Shown in pieces: positions 50,801 to 59,244 of a stretch of DNA of 64,000 nucleotides (position 1 is its first letter; every line of letters begins with the position of its first letter). Position numbers and translations under genes: made by a program. The notes under the pieces were generated by a model. It made no database searches. It saw only the letters and a program-made list of their open reading frames with translations, and was not told where the DNA came from. This stretch comes from Salegentibacter lacus (GTDB taxonomy: Bacteria; Bacteroidota; Bacteroidia; Flavobacteriales; Flavobacteriaceae), in the NCBI RefSeq assembly GCF_020164555.1, contig NZ_JAIQZB010000005.1:124001-188000 (forward strand). The letters run 5' to 3'.

Positions 50801-50839
50801 TAGTGTTTGTTTTTATTTAGATTGATTTTAAATACCGGG

Positions 50840-50869
50840 CAAATGTATAAAGCAATTTCAATTTTCAAA
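50840..50869 (-). promoter_or_regulatory. promoter of the TonB-dependent receptor gene
   Basis: On the minus strand TTTG (50869-50866), 18-base spacer, TACATTTG (50847-50840), a perfect TAnnTTTG. It lies 40 bases before the ATG. Confidence 0.65.
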
Positions 50870-50880
50870 AGCTTATTTAT

Positions 50881-50903
50881 AATTATTTTAAATAAAAATA
50901 ATT
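50881..50903. promoter_or_regulatory. 23-base palindrome upstream of the receptor promoter
   Basis: AATTATTTT and AAAATAATT surround a 5-base centre, 12 bases beyond the -33 element. Position and shape suit a Fur-like or other repressor or activator site, but the site is wholly A/T, so chance is possible. Confidence 0.3.
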
Positions 50904-51007
50904 TCTGAAAGCGCAGAATTTTGGTTGTCAAACATATGGATCACAAAAATTTATACTGCTAAAAGCACATTTGATCTTTTCTTAACTACTGCCGCTTACT
51001 AATCTTT

Positions 51008-51015
51008 TATATTTG
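51008..51015 (+). promoter_or_regulatory. -7 promoter element of the HAD hydrolase gene
   Basis: TATATTTG matches TAnnTTTG; the ATG is 18 bases on. A second match (TAAATTTG at 51021) is too close to the start to serve unless the mRNA is leaderless. Confidence 0.4.
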
Positions 51016-51032
51016 CCGCTTAAATTTGCGCT

Positions 51033-51845
51033 ATGATAAAATTGATTGTTACCGATATGGACGGAACTTTGTTGAACGACCAGCACGAGATTCACCCAGA
51101 CTTTTGGGAAATAGAAGAATTATTAAACAATAAAGGAATTATGTTCGCTGTGGCCAGTGGCCGTCAGTTTTACAATCTAGAGAGCAAATTTGACCGAATT
51201 AAAGATCGAATGATGTTTTTTGCCGAAAATGGTACCCACGTGGTGCATAAAGGAAAAGATTTGTACGTAAATCCTTTAGATAAAACTGCCGCGATGGATT
51301 TTGTAAGAAAGGGCAGGGAACTTTCCGAAACTCATTTAGTGTTGTGTGGAAAAAATTCAGCATATATAGAAAGTAAAGACGATAGCTTTTTTAACGAAAT
51401 CAATAAATTTTACAAGAGAATTGAAAAAGTTGACGATCTTACTAAAGTAGACGATACGATTTTAAAAGTTACTTTCTGTAACTTTAATGGTGTTGAAGAG
51501 CATACTTACCCGCATTTTGAAGAACATGCAAATGATTATAAAGTAGCGATAGCGGCCAATGTATTTATAGATATTACATCTATAAGTGCAAATAAAGGAA
51601 ATGCCATAAGCGGCATACAGGAAGAATTAAATATTACTTCCGATGAAACTCTTGTTTTTGGCGATTACCTCAACGACCTGGAAATGATGCAAAACGCGAA
51701 ATACAGCTACGCGATGAAAAATGCGCATCCCGAAATTATTAAAGCAAGTAAATACCTAACCACTTTCGATAATAACGAAAATGGAGTCTTAAAAACCATT
51801 GAAGAATTAGGCTTGCTTAAAGAAGAATACGCAGTAAAAGGTTAA
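51033..51845 (+). CDS. Cof-type HAD-IIB phosphatase
   Basis: 270-residue cytoplasmic phosphatase. HAD motifs: I, VTDMDGTLLND (Asp8 nucleophile, Asp10); II, AVASGRQF near residue 41; III, a lysine in SANKGNAISGIQ near 190; IV, FGDYLNDLEMM near 210. The cap domain between motifs II and III is of IIB type. It probably removes phosphate from sugar phosphates or flavin nucleotides; the substrate is unknown. It has a consensus promoter and overlaps by four bases with the convergent VOC gene, sharing TTAA. Confidence 0.92.
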   Translation: MIKLIVTDMDGTLLNDQHEIHPDFWEIEELLNNKGIMFAVASGRQFYNLESKFDRIKDRMMFFAENGTHVVHKGKDLYVNPLDKTAAMDFVRKGRELSETHLVLCGKNSAYIESKDDSFFNEINKFYKRIEKVDDLTKVDDTILKVTFCNFNGVEEHTYPHFEEHANDYKVAIAANVFIDITSISANKGNAISGIQEELNITSDETLVFGDYLNDLEMMQNAKYSYAMKNAHPEIIKASKYLTTFDNNENGVLKTIEELGLLKEEYAVKG

Positions 51846-52282
51846 ATTTTACTGTCGTTTACCTCAATCCAATACCCATCGGGATCCTGAAAATAAATTT
51901 GCTTGATCCCGTCGGGACGGTTGGTTATAGTATCTTTTTCTCCATTCCAGTTTTCAAAAGGAATATTTTTAGACTGCAAAAATTCCATAAATTCAGATAA
52001 TTTATCGGTATTAAAAGCGGTATGCACGCCTTTATTCTTTTCAACCACTTCCTCGCTTTCAACCAAGTGCAATTGCACCCTATTATTTAGCTGAAACCAT
52101 TTTATGTGGTCTCCAAGTCCGCCATTAGATATTTGCTCCAAGCCCAGGATATTTCCGTAGAAATCTACCGAAGTCTTTAAATTTTTCACCCTAATAGTAT
52201 CGTGATCTTTTCTGAAATTAAAAGCACTATTAGGCGAAGTAGCTGCAAATAAAATAATTGTTGGTAGACTGTTATTTTTCAT
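51842..52282 (-). CDS. VOC-superfamily protein
   Basis: 146 residues. One glyoxalase/bleomycin-resistance-like unit runs from about residue 25 (TIRVKNLKTSVDFYGNILGL) to the end (IKQIYFQDPDGYWIEVNDS). Likely metal-binding residues are His in RVQLHLVE near 70 and the final Glu. The start at 52282 is taken rather than the longer frame to 52321. It is a single gene, function unknown, facing the HAD phosphatase gene with a four-base shared end. Confidence 0.82.
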   Translation of the reverse strand: MKNNSLPTIILFAATSPNSAFNFRKDHDTIRVKNLKTSVDFYGNILGLEQISNGGLGDHIKWFQLNNRVQLHLVESEEVVEKNKGVHTAFNTDKLSEFMEFLQSKNIPFENWNGEKDTITNRPDGIKQIYFQDPDGYWIEVNDSKI

Positions 52283-52428
52283 AATGATGATTTTTTCTTC
52301 AAAATAGTAATTAAACCCCACTTTTTTGCAAATTAAGAATTAGCTTAAATAAATATCTAAAATTTACGTAAATTTAGTTTGATTAAATTTCTGATTATCA
52401 GATCATAAAACCAAAAAAATTAATAATC

Positions 52429-52829
52429 ATGAAATATTTCCTTTACCTAATGGCTTTCCTGAGCTTTCCGGTATTTACCCAGAACACCCGACAACCAGAA
52501 GATTATACTATTGACTTACTGGGAAGCTTTCCGTGAGGCGCTTTATGAGGAAATGGGTGACCCGGTAAAAGATTCCATCGCACTTTATAATAAATCACCG
52601 CTTTTCACGCTGACCAGGTTAAATCCTGTAATGGTTTTACAAGGCGCTAACGATCCCAGGGTGCTCCAGGTAGAATCTGATGAAATTGCAGCAGCTTTAA
52701 AAGAAAATGATGTACCGGTAGAATATATTGTTTTTGAAGATGAAGGCCACGGATTTATTAAAAAAGAAAATAAAAGGTTACAGGCAAATTAGGGAATGCC
52801 TGGATAAATACTTAAAAGAAGAAGACTAA
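52429..52829 (+). pseudogene. remnant of an S9-family prolyl oligopeptidase gene
   Basis: The ATG at 52429 opens a 35-codon frame with a signal peptide (YLMAFLSFPVFTQ) ended by TGA at 52534. In the overlapping frame from about 52511, YWEAFREALYEEMGDP and VMVLQGANDPRVLQVESD follow, then VPVEYIVFEDEGHGFIKKEN. These are the C-terminal S9 peptidase motifs, including the catalytic Asp and His. A further shift gives YRQIRECLDKYLKEED to the TAA at 52827. About 500 residues of propeller and hydrolase, with the nucleophilic serine, are missing. The gene is a deleted and frameshifted relic. Confidence 0.75.
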
Positions 52830-52928
52830 AATCTGCAAATATTGTAGGTAAACTCCAAAACTCGGGTTAAACATTTAGTACCGATTTCAAAAAGCCTTAT
52901 CTTGGTCTTGCAATCGCAATAACTGACT

Positions 52929-54794
52929 ATGCTGTATATTTTACATCATCCTGATGATAGGGAAAAAGTGGAAGAAGACATTTTTCCGCTATTAGAAAAT
53001 ACCGAAAAACAAACCATAGATTATCCCCACACCGAATTCGAAGCTGGAGAGGATGATATTATAGTTACTTATTTAAGCGATGAGTTTTTAAGGGAATTTT
53101 TACCGAGAGCTGCAAAAAAGAACCAGAAAGTTGGTATTCTTCCACACCCCGAAAACACTTATACTACAAAGGGTTTGGGAATTGCCAATGATCCTGAGGA
53201 AGTATTAGAAGAAATTCTTGAGAATAAGGAAGCGCATAAGCTGGATATGCTCTATTGTAATGATATTCCTATATTCCAATCGGTTAATATAGGAAACGTT
53301 TTTATTTTCACTGAAGATCATCAGAATAACAATTTCGTTCGGGAAGTTTATTCTTTCTTCAAAAATATCAGGCATCTATCTTCTCTTTCTCATCACTCGT
53401 ATGAAATAAGTTCAGAAGATGAAAAAATAATTCATACTTCGGCCCTGGGGATAATTGTAGTAGAACATGCACTAAGCTCTGTTGTTGCTAGAAGGCTAGT
53501 CTCAGATAGCTCTTTGAACGACGGAATGTTTACTGCACTTATTATTTCGCCTACCAATTTATTACAATTAATATGGTTTTTATTGCGCAGCTTACTTCCA
53601 GGCGGAAAACAATTAGATAAAACTCCCTCTTTTATTGGAAGAATAAAAATAGCCAACCTAAACATCAAAAATTCTTCTGAAATAGAATTTACGATAGATG
53701 GAGAAAAAGAACAAGCTAAGGAAATATCGCTTAGAGTAGAACCCGAATCTCTTTACCTCGCACAAGCCAGTAAGTATTGCACAGAAAAAGAAGAAGCTAA
53801 TTTAAAAAAGAGCAACAAAACAGAAACTCTACCCATAGGCGAAAAGCGCAGAGAATTAACCAAACGTAAGCTACCTATTCTTCCCAGGGCTACTACCGAG
53901 GAATTTCAGGAATTATTTAAAGTATTGCGGGAAAATTCTAAAACCAGTTCCATGTATGTGGTGATGATGATCCTTTCAACACTCATTGCCACTTTCGGAC
54001 TTTTCGCAGATTCTTCTCCAGTAATTATTGGAGCTATGATTCTGGCGCCTATTATTTCTCCTATCGTTTCTTTTGCTATGGGTATGGTGCGTTACGATAC
54101 CAATATGCTTAAGAGGGGGATTATTACCATTCTCATTGGTACAGGTGTTTCCTTAATGTTCTCAGCCGGAGTTAGTCTAATTATCCCCATAAAACTGATC
54201 ACTTCTGAAATTGATGCGCGCCTATCTCCCACTCTTTTAGATATGGGAATTGCAGTAGCATCTGGTGTGGCCGCGGCTTATGCCCACGCCAAAGAAGGAA
54301 TCGCAAAAAGTCTCGCGGGAGTTGCCATTGCGGTTGCCCTGGTGCCACCATTGGCCGTTGCCGGAATTGGAATTGGCTGGTGGGACTGGCAGGTATTTTC
54401 GGGAGCCTTTTTACTGTATTTAACCAACCTTGCCGGAATTATCATGTTTGCCGGAATTACGTTTCTTATCCTCGGTTTTGCGCCTTTTAAACGTGCAAAA
54501 CTCGGTTTGGTTTACACCTTAATTTTAATTGGAATGGTCATGGTGCCTCTTTCTCTCTCTTTTAATCGAATTAAAAAAGAAGCCAGTATTACCCGGGAGT
54601 TAGAAGGTTCTACCATCAACGAATTGGTTATTAGAGACGTAAAGGTAAGATTTGGAGATCCTTTGCGTGTTTCCCTTACACTTGTTGGGCCGGAAAATCT
54701 TGGAGGAGATGAACTTAGGGAAATTAAAGAAAAACTAGAAAAGGATATTGGAGAACCTATTCAGTTAGAAGTAATTTCTGCTCGTGGCTTTTAA
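52929..54794 (+). CDS. DUF389 membrane protein with degenerate DAGK/YegS-like N-terminus
   Basis: 621 residues in two parts. Residues 1-275 align by eye with a diacylglycerol/lipid-kinase fold: VGILPHPENTYTTKGLGI and DPEEVLEEIL resemble the family GTGNDFARSLGI and D-A-L segments, and IEFTIDGEKEQAKEISLRV resembles its C-terminal strand. The GGDGT nucleotide loop is absent (YLSDEF in its place). Residues 325-545 are a DUF389 domain with seven or so helices (DSSPVIIGAMILAPIISPI; GVAIAVALVPPLAVAGIGIG). About 75 residues of soluble tail follow. The function is unknown. It is monocistronic, with 285 non-coding bases behind it. Confidence 0.82.
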   Translation: MLYILHHPDDREKVEEDIFPLLENTEKQTIDYPHTEFEAGEDDIIVTYLSDEFLREFLPRAAKKNQKVGILPHPENTYTTKGLGIANDPEEVLEEILENKEAHKLDMLYCNDIPIFQSVNIGNVFIFTEDHQNNNFVREVYSFFKNIRHLSSLSHHSYEISSEDEKIIHTSALGIIVVEHALSSVVARRLVSDSSLNDGMFTALIISPTNLLQLIWFLLRSLLPGGKQLDKTPSFIGRIKIANLNIKNSSEIEFTIDGEKEQAKEISLRVEPESLYLAQASKYCTEKEEANLKKSNKTETLPIGEKRRELTKRKLPILPRATTEEFQELFKVLRENSKTSSMYVVMMILSTLIATFGLFADSSPVIIGAMILAPIISPIVSFAMGMVRYDTNMLKRGIITILIGTGVSLMFSAGVSLIIPIKLITSEIDARLSPTLLDMGIAVASGVAAAYAHAKEGIAKSLAGVAIAVALVPPLAVAGIGIGWWDWQVFSGAFLLYLTNLAGIIMFAGITFLILGFAPFKRAKLGLVYTLILIGMVMVPLSLSFNRIKKEASITRELEGSTINELVIRDVKVRFGDPLRVSLTLVGPENLGGDELREIKEKLEKDIGEPIQLEVISARGF

Positions 54795-54853
54795 GATGTG
54801 TGGAATATAGCAACACTTTTGTAGCTTAATTCCCATTTATTCGAATCCAATTT

Positions 54854-54957
54854 AAAACTCATCTATTTTTTAAATCTCATTTTCTTAAAAGAGAGCAAAT
54901 CCAGCAAGGTGATAAATTACTGTTTATAAGCTATTTGATGAGTTTTTATTTTTTACA
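54854..54957 (+). other. long-loop inverted repeat in the 285-base gap
   Basis: AAAACTCATC (54854-54863) and GATGAGTTTT (54937-54946) are perfect 10-base complements, 73 bases apart, with a T-rich tail to about 54954. It could be a terminator for the DUF389 gene or a small structured RNA. Nothing else is seen between 54795 and 55079. Confidence 0.3.
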
Positions 54958-55079
54958 AATTTCATCGAAAATGAGAATCATATAAAAATTTAGAACTTTC
55001 TAAGGTTGGCCGCAGTTGGCGCAAAAGTTGAATAATTCTGGCTGGAAGAAAAAAATTCCATCAAAAAACAGTCAGAAAT

Positions 55080-57014
55080 ATGAAGAGATCTATACTCCTA
55101 CTCTTTCTAGTTAATCTTATTTGTGCCAGTGTATTTGGCCAAAATTATTCCTACGACAGTATTTACCAACCCATTCCCGGGATTACGGGTAAAGCTCAGT
55201 TTACTTACAAACTAGCCAGTGAAGACAAGAGAATTAAAGATGGTGAATTCACTTTCCTAAGGGAGAATAAAGACAGCCTGGCTGAAACTTCTGCCACCTA
55301 TAATCTATGGGAAGGAAAATATGCAAATAATCAAAAAGTCGATGACTGGAGTTATGAGGTTAAACACCACATTGTAAAAATCAATGAAATTTCTGATGTA
55401 GAGTTAGATTACGATATCGTTACTGAAGATGAGATCATGGAATTATCTTACAGCAATGGCTATCCTTCGGGAGATCTTCTTATGGAAACTATATTATATG
55501 TAGATGGAAACCGGGTGAAAACGCTGGAATATCTCAAAACCCAATTTCAAAATGAAAAAATGACGGGTAGGTTCGATTATATAATTGCAAACCGGGAGAA
55601 TGATAGTATTTCAGTAATTGGCAATATGATAAATGGATTAATGGATGGCATCTGGGAATTTAATTATTTCACCGAAGACTTTCAGGAAATTCGCACTTAC
55701 GACAGAGGGATTCTATTAAGTCTACAACGTAATGAAAATGGACGAAAAATAGAAGAAATAGAATATCCGCTGAGTGACGGGCTACAAGCTGCACTAGCCA
55801 ACAAACAAACCGATGTTGAACTTGTAAACCGTCCTTTAAGCTTAACTTTTAGTGATGGCTATCCTCGTACTTCAAAATATATTCAGGCTCAGAAAAAAGG
55901 GGAAAAGCTTATTCAAAATATTTTCAAAGCTATTTTTAAATACGACCCACAAATAGATCCCCTGGAACAACTTCCCTTAGGCGCCAATAGAGCCTTCTAT
56001 CCACTTAATTCTGAAGAAGAAAATGCCCTAGAGAAATGGAAGGAAATTGAAAATAAATATCGAAAGAATATAGACAGTATAACCAGCCTGGAAATTGAAA
56101 ACTTAAACCTGGTTGAAAACAATGCTATACAAAAAGCACTAATGTGGAAACAAAAACAGGATTCATTAAATGAATACATAAAACCCTGGAACGATATTCT
56201 TTATAAAGATCAGTTGCCTTTTTACAATCGTAAAGGTTTATTAGTAAACTACGCAAAAGAATTATTAGCTAAAGACACCCTTAATGTTCAGGGAGAAAGA
56301 ATTATTTATGATTACAGCAGTGAAGAACAATCTGATAATTTTTTACTGTATGTAACAGAGAATTTTAAAAAAAGAAATGAACTGGCAGATAGTTTAATTT
56401 TAAATCTAACTTCTGCTATAGAAGATTTAAGGCTGGATAAGGAAATTGGGCGTCTGAATAACGAAGTTTCTCGCACCCGTAAAAACTTAGACGAACTTTA
56501 CAGTAACAAACTTGGTGATAAATCTCTTGATGAAATCGTAAAACAAACCAAGAGTAATTTTTATCGGGACAGCTTACCACAGTTAGTTAATAGTTTCCTG
56601 GAAGAGCCTGAAGATGATGTCGTACAAATAGAGCGTGGAAATTCTATTTTAAGGCAATTACAACTTTTAGAAACAATTTGGGAAACCGGGGAACGCATCA
56701 CAAAATTAGAAGGTAGGATAGACACCCTTTATACTGAATATACTTTTGATCCCTTTACCTACAGCGACCAGGTTCCTGTGAGAAAAAAGAAAACTTTATA
56801 CAACGAAATTAATAACACCATTATTGAAGGTTTAAAAGATCAGGCCCGGGCAGCACATCGTGATCCCGAAGAAGTCTTAAAAAAGTTTAATGCGATTCTA
56901 CGAATGCAGGACAGATTGATTTTTATGGAAGATAAGAATACAAAAAGCCTGGAGAGAAAATTACGTAGAACCGACTCTTTTAATGAGAAATTAGAACTAC
57001 TTAGAAGCCTGTAA
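55080..57014 (+). CDS. large exported coiled-coil protein, unknown
   Basis: 644 residues, signal peptide of about 20 residues ([10 protein letters not shown]). I do not recognise the family as a whole. Residues 25-240 contain repeats reminiscent of MORN/YwqK-type beta hairpins ([31 protein letters not shown]). Residues 325-640 are helical and highly charged with coiled-coil segments ([31 protein letters not shown]). There is no membrane helix after the signal, so the protein is periplasmic or surface-attached. The stop overlaps the ATG of the DUF2490 gene by one base (TAATG), so they work together. Confidence 0.7.
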   Translation: MKRSILLLFLVNLICASVFGQNYSYDSIYQPIPGITGKAQFTYKLASEDKRIKDGEFTFLRENKDSLAETSATYNLWEGKYANNQKVDDWSYEVKHHIVKINEISDVELDYDIVTEDEIMELSYSNGYPSGDLLMETILYVDGNRVKTLEYLKTQFQNEKMTGRFDYIIANRENDSISVIGNMINGLMDGIWEFNYFTEDFQEIRTYDRGILLSLQRNENGRKIEEIEYPLSDGLQAALANKQTDVELVNRPLSLTFSDGYPRTSKYIQAQKKGEKLIQNIFKAIFKYDPQIDPLEQLPLGANRAFYPLNSEEENALEKWKEIENKYRKNIDSITSLEIENLNLVENNAIQKALMWKQKQDSLNEYIKPWNDILYKDQLPFYNRKGLLVNYAKELLAKDTLNVQGERIIYDYSSEEQSDNFLLYVTENFKKRNELADSLILNLTSAIEDLRLDKEIGRLNNEVSRTRKNLDELYSNKLGDKSLDEIVKQTKSNFYRDSLPQLVNSFLEEPEDDVVQIERGNSILRQLQLLETIWETGERITKLEGRIDTLYTEYTFDPFTYSDQVPVRKKKTLYNEINNTIIEGLKDQARAAHRDPEEVLKKFNAILRMQDRLIFMEDKNTKSLERKLRRTDSFNEKLELLRSL

Positions 57015-57838
57015 TGAAGAATATATTTACGCTATTCGTTCTATGTTTTATCACATTTTCTTCATTAGCACAGGAAGAAAATGAACCTTCTGTTTTAGAT
57101 AATAATTACGAAAAAGAATTTACCCATACCACCGGGCTTTGGACAGGATTATATACCAAATATCGACTTAACGAAAAGCTATTCTATTATGGGGAATATC
57201 ATTTTAGACGTAGAAATAATTTTGTGAACGATATGGCTCAAATCTATCTCAGGTTTGGTCTTACCTATTTAATAAATCCTAAAGTAGAACTTACAGCAGG
57301 TATCGTAACTCCATTTTATTGGGCCCCGGAGCAGGATTTAGCCAACCAGGATAATATAGTGCCACAGTATAGGCTCTGGCAACAAATTGTATTAGTACAA
57401 CCATTTGAAAGATTAAAGATTAATCATCAATTTAGGTTCGAGCAACGGTGGAAAAGGGATTATGTAGAGGAATCTCCTTTTAAATTAACCCATAGATTTC
57501 GGTACAAATTAACCGCTTACTACCCTCTTAATAATTACAAGCTAATCAACAATACATTGTTTCTTTCATTTTATGAAGAAGTATTTGTACAGGCCGGGAA
57601 ATCTATTACCTACGACTATTTGGAGGATAACAGGATGTTTCTTGGGCTAGGTTATATCTTAAATGAAAATATTCAATTTCAAGTAGGATATATGTGGACA
57701 TTTAGGTACAAAGACGGACCTTATAGTTTTGAACACAGGCATATTCCAAGAGTTAGTGTGTATCACAATTTAGATTTTAATCGTAGAAGAATTGAAAAAC
57801 AAAAGGAAAAAATAAAAGTTTTAGAAAATGAATTTTAA
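57014..57838 (+). CDS. DUF2490 outer-membrane barrel protein
   Basis: 274 residues, signal peptide of about 19 residues (FITFSSLAQ). DUF2490-type strands: GLWTGLYTKYRLNEKLFYYGEYHFRR, IYLRFGLTYLINPKVELTAG, INHQFRFEQRWKRDY, LTHRFRYKLTAYYPL, MFLGLGYILNENIQFQVGYM. The last 20 residues are a charged coil (RRRIEKQKEKIKVLENEF), uncommon at a barrel C-terminus. It is coupled to the preceding coiled-coil gene by a TAATG overlap. Its role is unknown; a pair of periplasmic coil and outer-membrane barrel fits an envelope scaffold. Confidence 0.82.
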   Translation: MKNIFTLFVLCFITFSSLAQEENEPSVLDNNYEKEFTHTTGLWTGLYTKYRLNEKLFYYGEYHFRRRNNFVNDMAQIYLRFGLTYLINPKVELTAGIVTPFYWAPEQDLANQDNIVPQYRLWQQIVLVQPFERLKINHQFRFEQRWKRDYVEESPFKLTHRFRYKLTAYYPLNNYKLINNTLFLSFYEEVFVQAGKSITYDYLEDNRMFLGLGYILNENIQFQVGYMWTFRYKDGPYSFEHRHIPRVSVYHNLDFNRRRIEKQKEKIKVLENEF

Positions 57839-57955
57839 CATGGCTATTCCTTTGAGTTAAATCTCTCTAAAAAAAAGAAATTAATTATCAATATTTTTTG
57901 TGTCACAATATGATATTTTTAGATTGTGCCCCATTAAAAACTTTAAACAAAGATT

Positions 57956-58435
57956 ATGATTAAATCAAAGAAAATTGCAGGTTTATTATTTGCTTTTGCT
58001 TTAGGAACAGCAGGTGTAGTTGCCCAAACTCAACAGCTTCCACAGCAACAGCAACAAACTGTAGAGGTAGATGTTAGTGACGAGGAGCTTTCTAATTTTG
58101 CTGATGCCTATCAAAAGATTAGAATGGTAAACCAACAGGCGCAACAGGAGATGGCGAAGAAGGTAGAAGATAGCGGGTTTGATATTCAGCGTTTTAACGA
58201 AATTCACCAGGCTTCTTTAGATCCAAATGCTGAAGTTGACGTAACTGAAGAAGAAAAAACTAAGCACGCCGAGGTTGTTGCAGAGATTGAAGGCATGCAA
58301 GGCGAATTTCAGAAAGAAATGGAAAGTGCTATTTCAGAAGAAGGTCTTGATGTTGCACGTTACGAGAAAATCGCAATGGCACTACAAACCGATACTGAAC
58401 TACAACAGAGATTACAGCAGTTAATGCAAGGATAA
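57956..58435 (+). CDS. DUF4168-like periplasmic protein
   Basis: 159 residues with a signal peptide of about 22 residues, then a Gln-rich stretch (QTQQLPQQQQQT). The rest has two copies of a helical DUF4168-type unit: ELSNFADAYQKIRMVNQ...SGFDIQRFNEI at about 43-85, and HAEVVAEIEGMQGEF...EGLDVARYEKIA at about 102-142. A last acidic, Gln-rich helix ends LQQLMQG. The family is of unknown function. It is a single gene with a strong terminator at 58463. Confidence 0.85.
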   Translation: MIKSKKIAGLLFAFALGTAGVVAQTQQLPQQQQQTVEVDVSDEELSNFADAYQKIRMVNQQAQQEMAKKVEDSGFDIQRFNEIHQASLDPNAEVDVTEEEKTKHAEVVAEIEGMQGEFQKEMESAISEEGLDVARYEKIAMALQTDTELQQRLQQLMQG

Positions 58436-58462
58436 TTTCTAATTACGCTTTAGAAATTTTAT

Positions 58463-58496
58463 AAAAAAAGGCCTCCACCTAGGAAGGCCTTTTTTT
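58463..58496 (+). terminator. intrinsic terminator of the DUF4168 gene
   Basis: Perfect 12-bp stem (58463-58474 with 58485-58496) containing AGGCCT arms and ending in seven Ts. Confidence 0.9.
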
Positions 58497-58569
58497 ATGT
58501 TTATTTTATAACTTGATTTTTGGTTTAAACTGCAACTATGCTATATTTTTAGCAAGACACCATTAATAA

Positions 58570-59244
58570 TTGCTTTTGAAATTCACTCCTAAAACATACC
58601 TTATATTAATAGCCATAATTCTAATTAGTCAATGGAATTATGGCACCCTCTATGCCCAAAAAACAATGAAACAAAAAGACAGCTTAAAGTTTGAAAATAA
58701 AATAGTCCCAGATGAAATTTGGAGGGAAACCTATGTGGCACTTTCCCACTACCCCGAATTAAAAGACACGCCTATTGAATTCAAATTCAAAAAGAAGATT
58801 CAGAAATCTTTTATGCAGGCACAGCCAAAAGTTGCCGGTTTGCTAAAGAACAAAAAGAATCGGTCTTACTTTGTTATGATAAGCGAGCATATAAAAATTG
58901 AAGATGAAGTCTTTGACGTTAAGAATGTACCTTCCGAAGTATTAATAGGCTGGATTGGTCACGAACTGGGGCACATTATGGATTACCGTGAGCGCAGTGC
59001 ATTAAATATGGTTTGGTTTGGCATTAAATACCTTACTTCAAAAAGATACATACAGGAAGCAGAAAGAGCTGCAGATGCTTATGCGGTAAACCACGGACTT
59101 GGAAAATATATTATTGCGACTAAAGATTTTATATTGAATCACACGCATCTTGCAGATTCCTACAAAGCCCGAATCAAAAAACTTTATCTCTCACAAGAAG
59201 AAATTATGGCGTTAATTGATGAAATAGACAAGGACGACGATTAA
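58570..59244 (+). CDS. exported HExxH metalloprotease-like protein
   Basis: 224 residues; TTG start at 58570 with an N-terminal hydrophobic segment (about 10-28; cleavage after YAQ is likely). The zinc motif HELGH (His131, Glu132, His135) is followed by AERAADAYAVNHGLG, where a Glu about 30 residues on is the usual third ligand in M48-like gluzincins. It is much shorter than typical M48 proteases and lacks their helical bundle. Substrate unknown. The last four bases are shared with the convergent GH3 gene (TTAA). Confidence 0.78.
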   Translation: MLLKFTPKTYLILIAIILISQWNYGTLYAQKTMKQKDSLKFENKIVPDEIWRETYVALSHYPELKDTPIEFKFKKKIQKSFMQAQPKVAGLLKNKKNRSYFVMISEHIKIEDEVFDVKNVPSEVLIGWIGHELGHIMDYRERSALNMVWFGIKYLTSKRYIQEAERAADAYAVNHGLGKYIIATKDFILNHTHLADSYKARIKKLYLSQEEIMALIDEIDKDDD

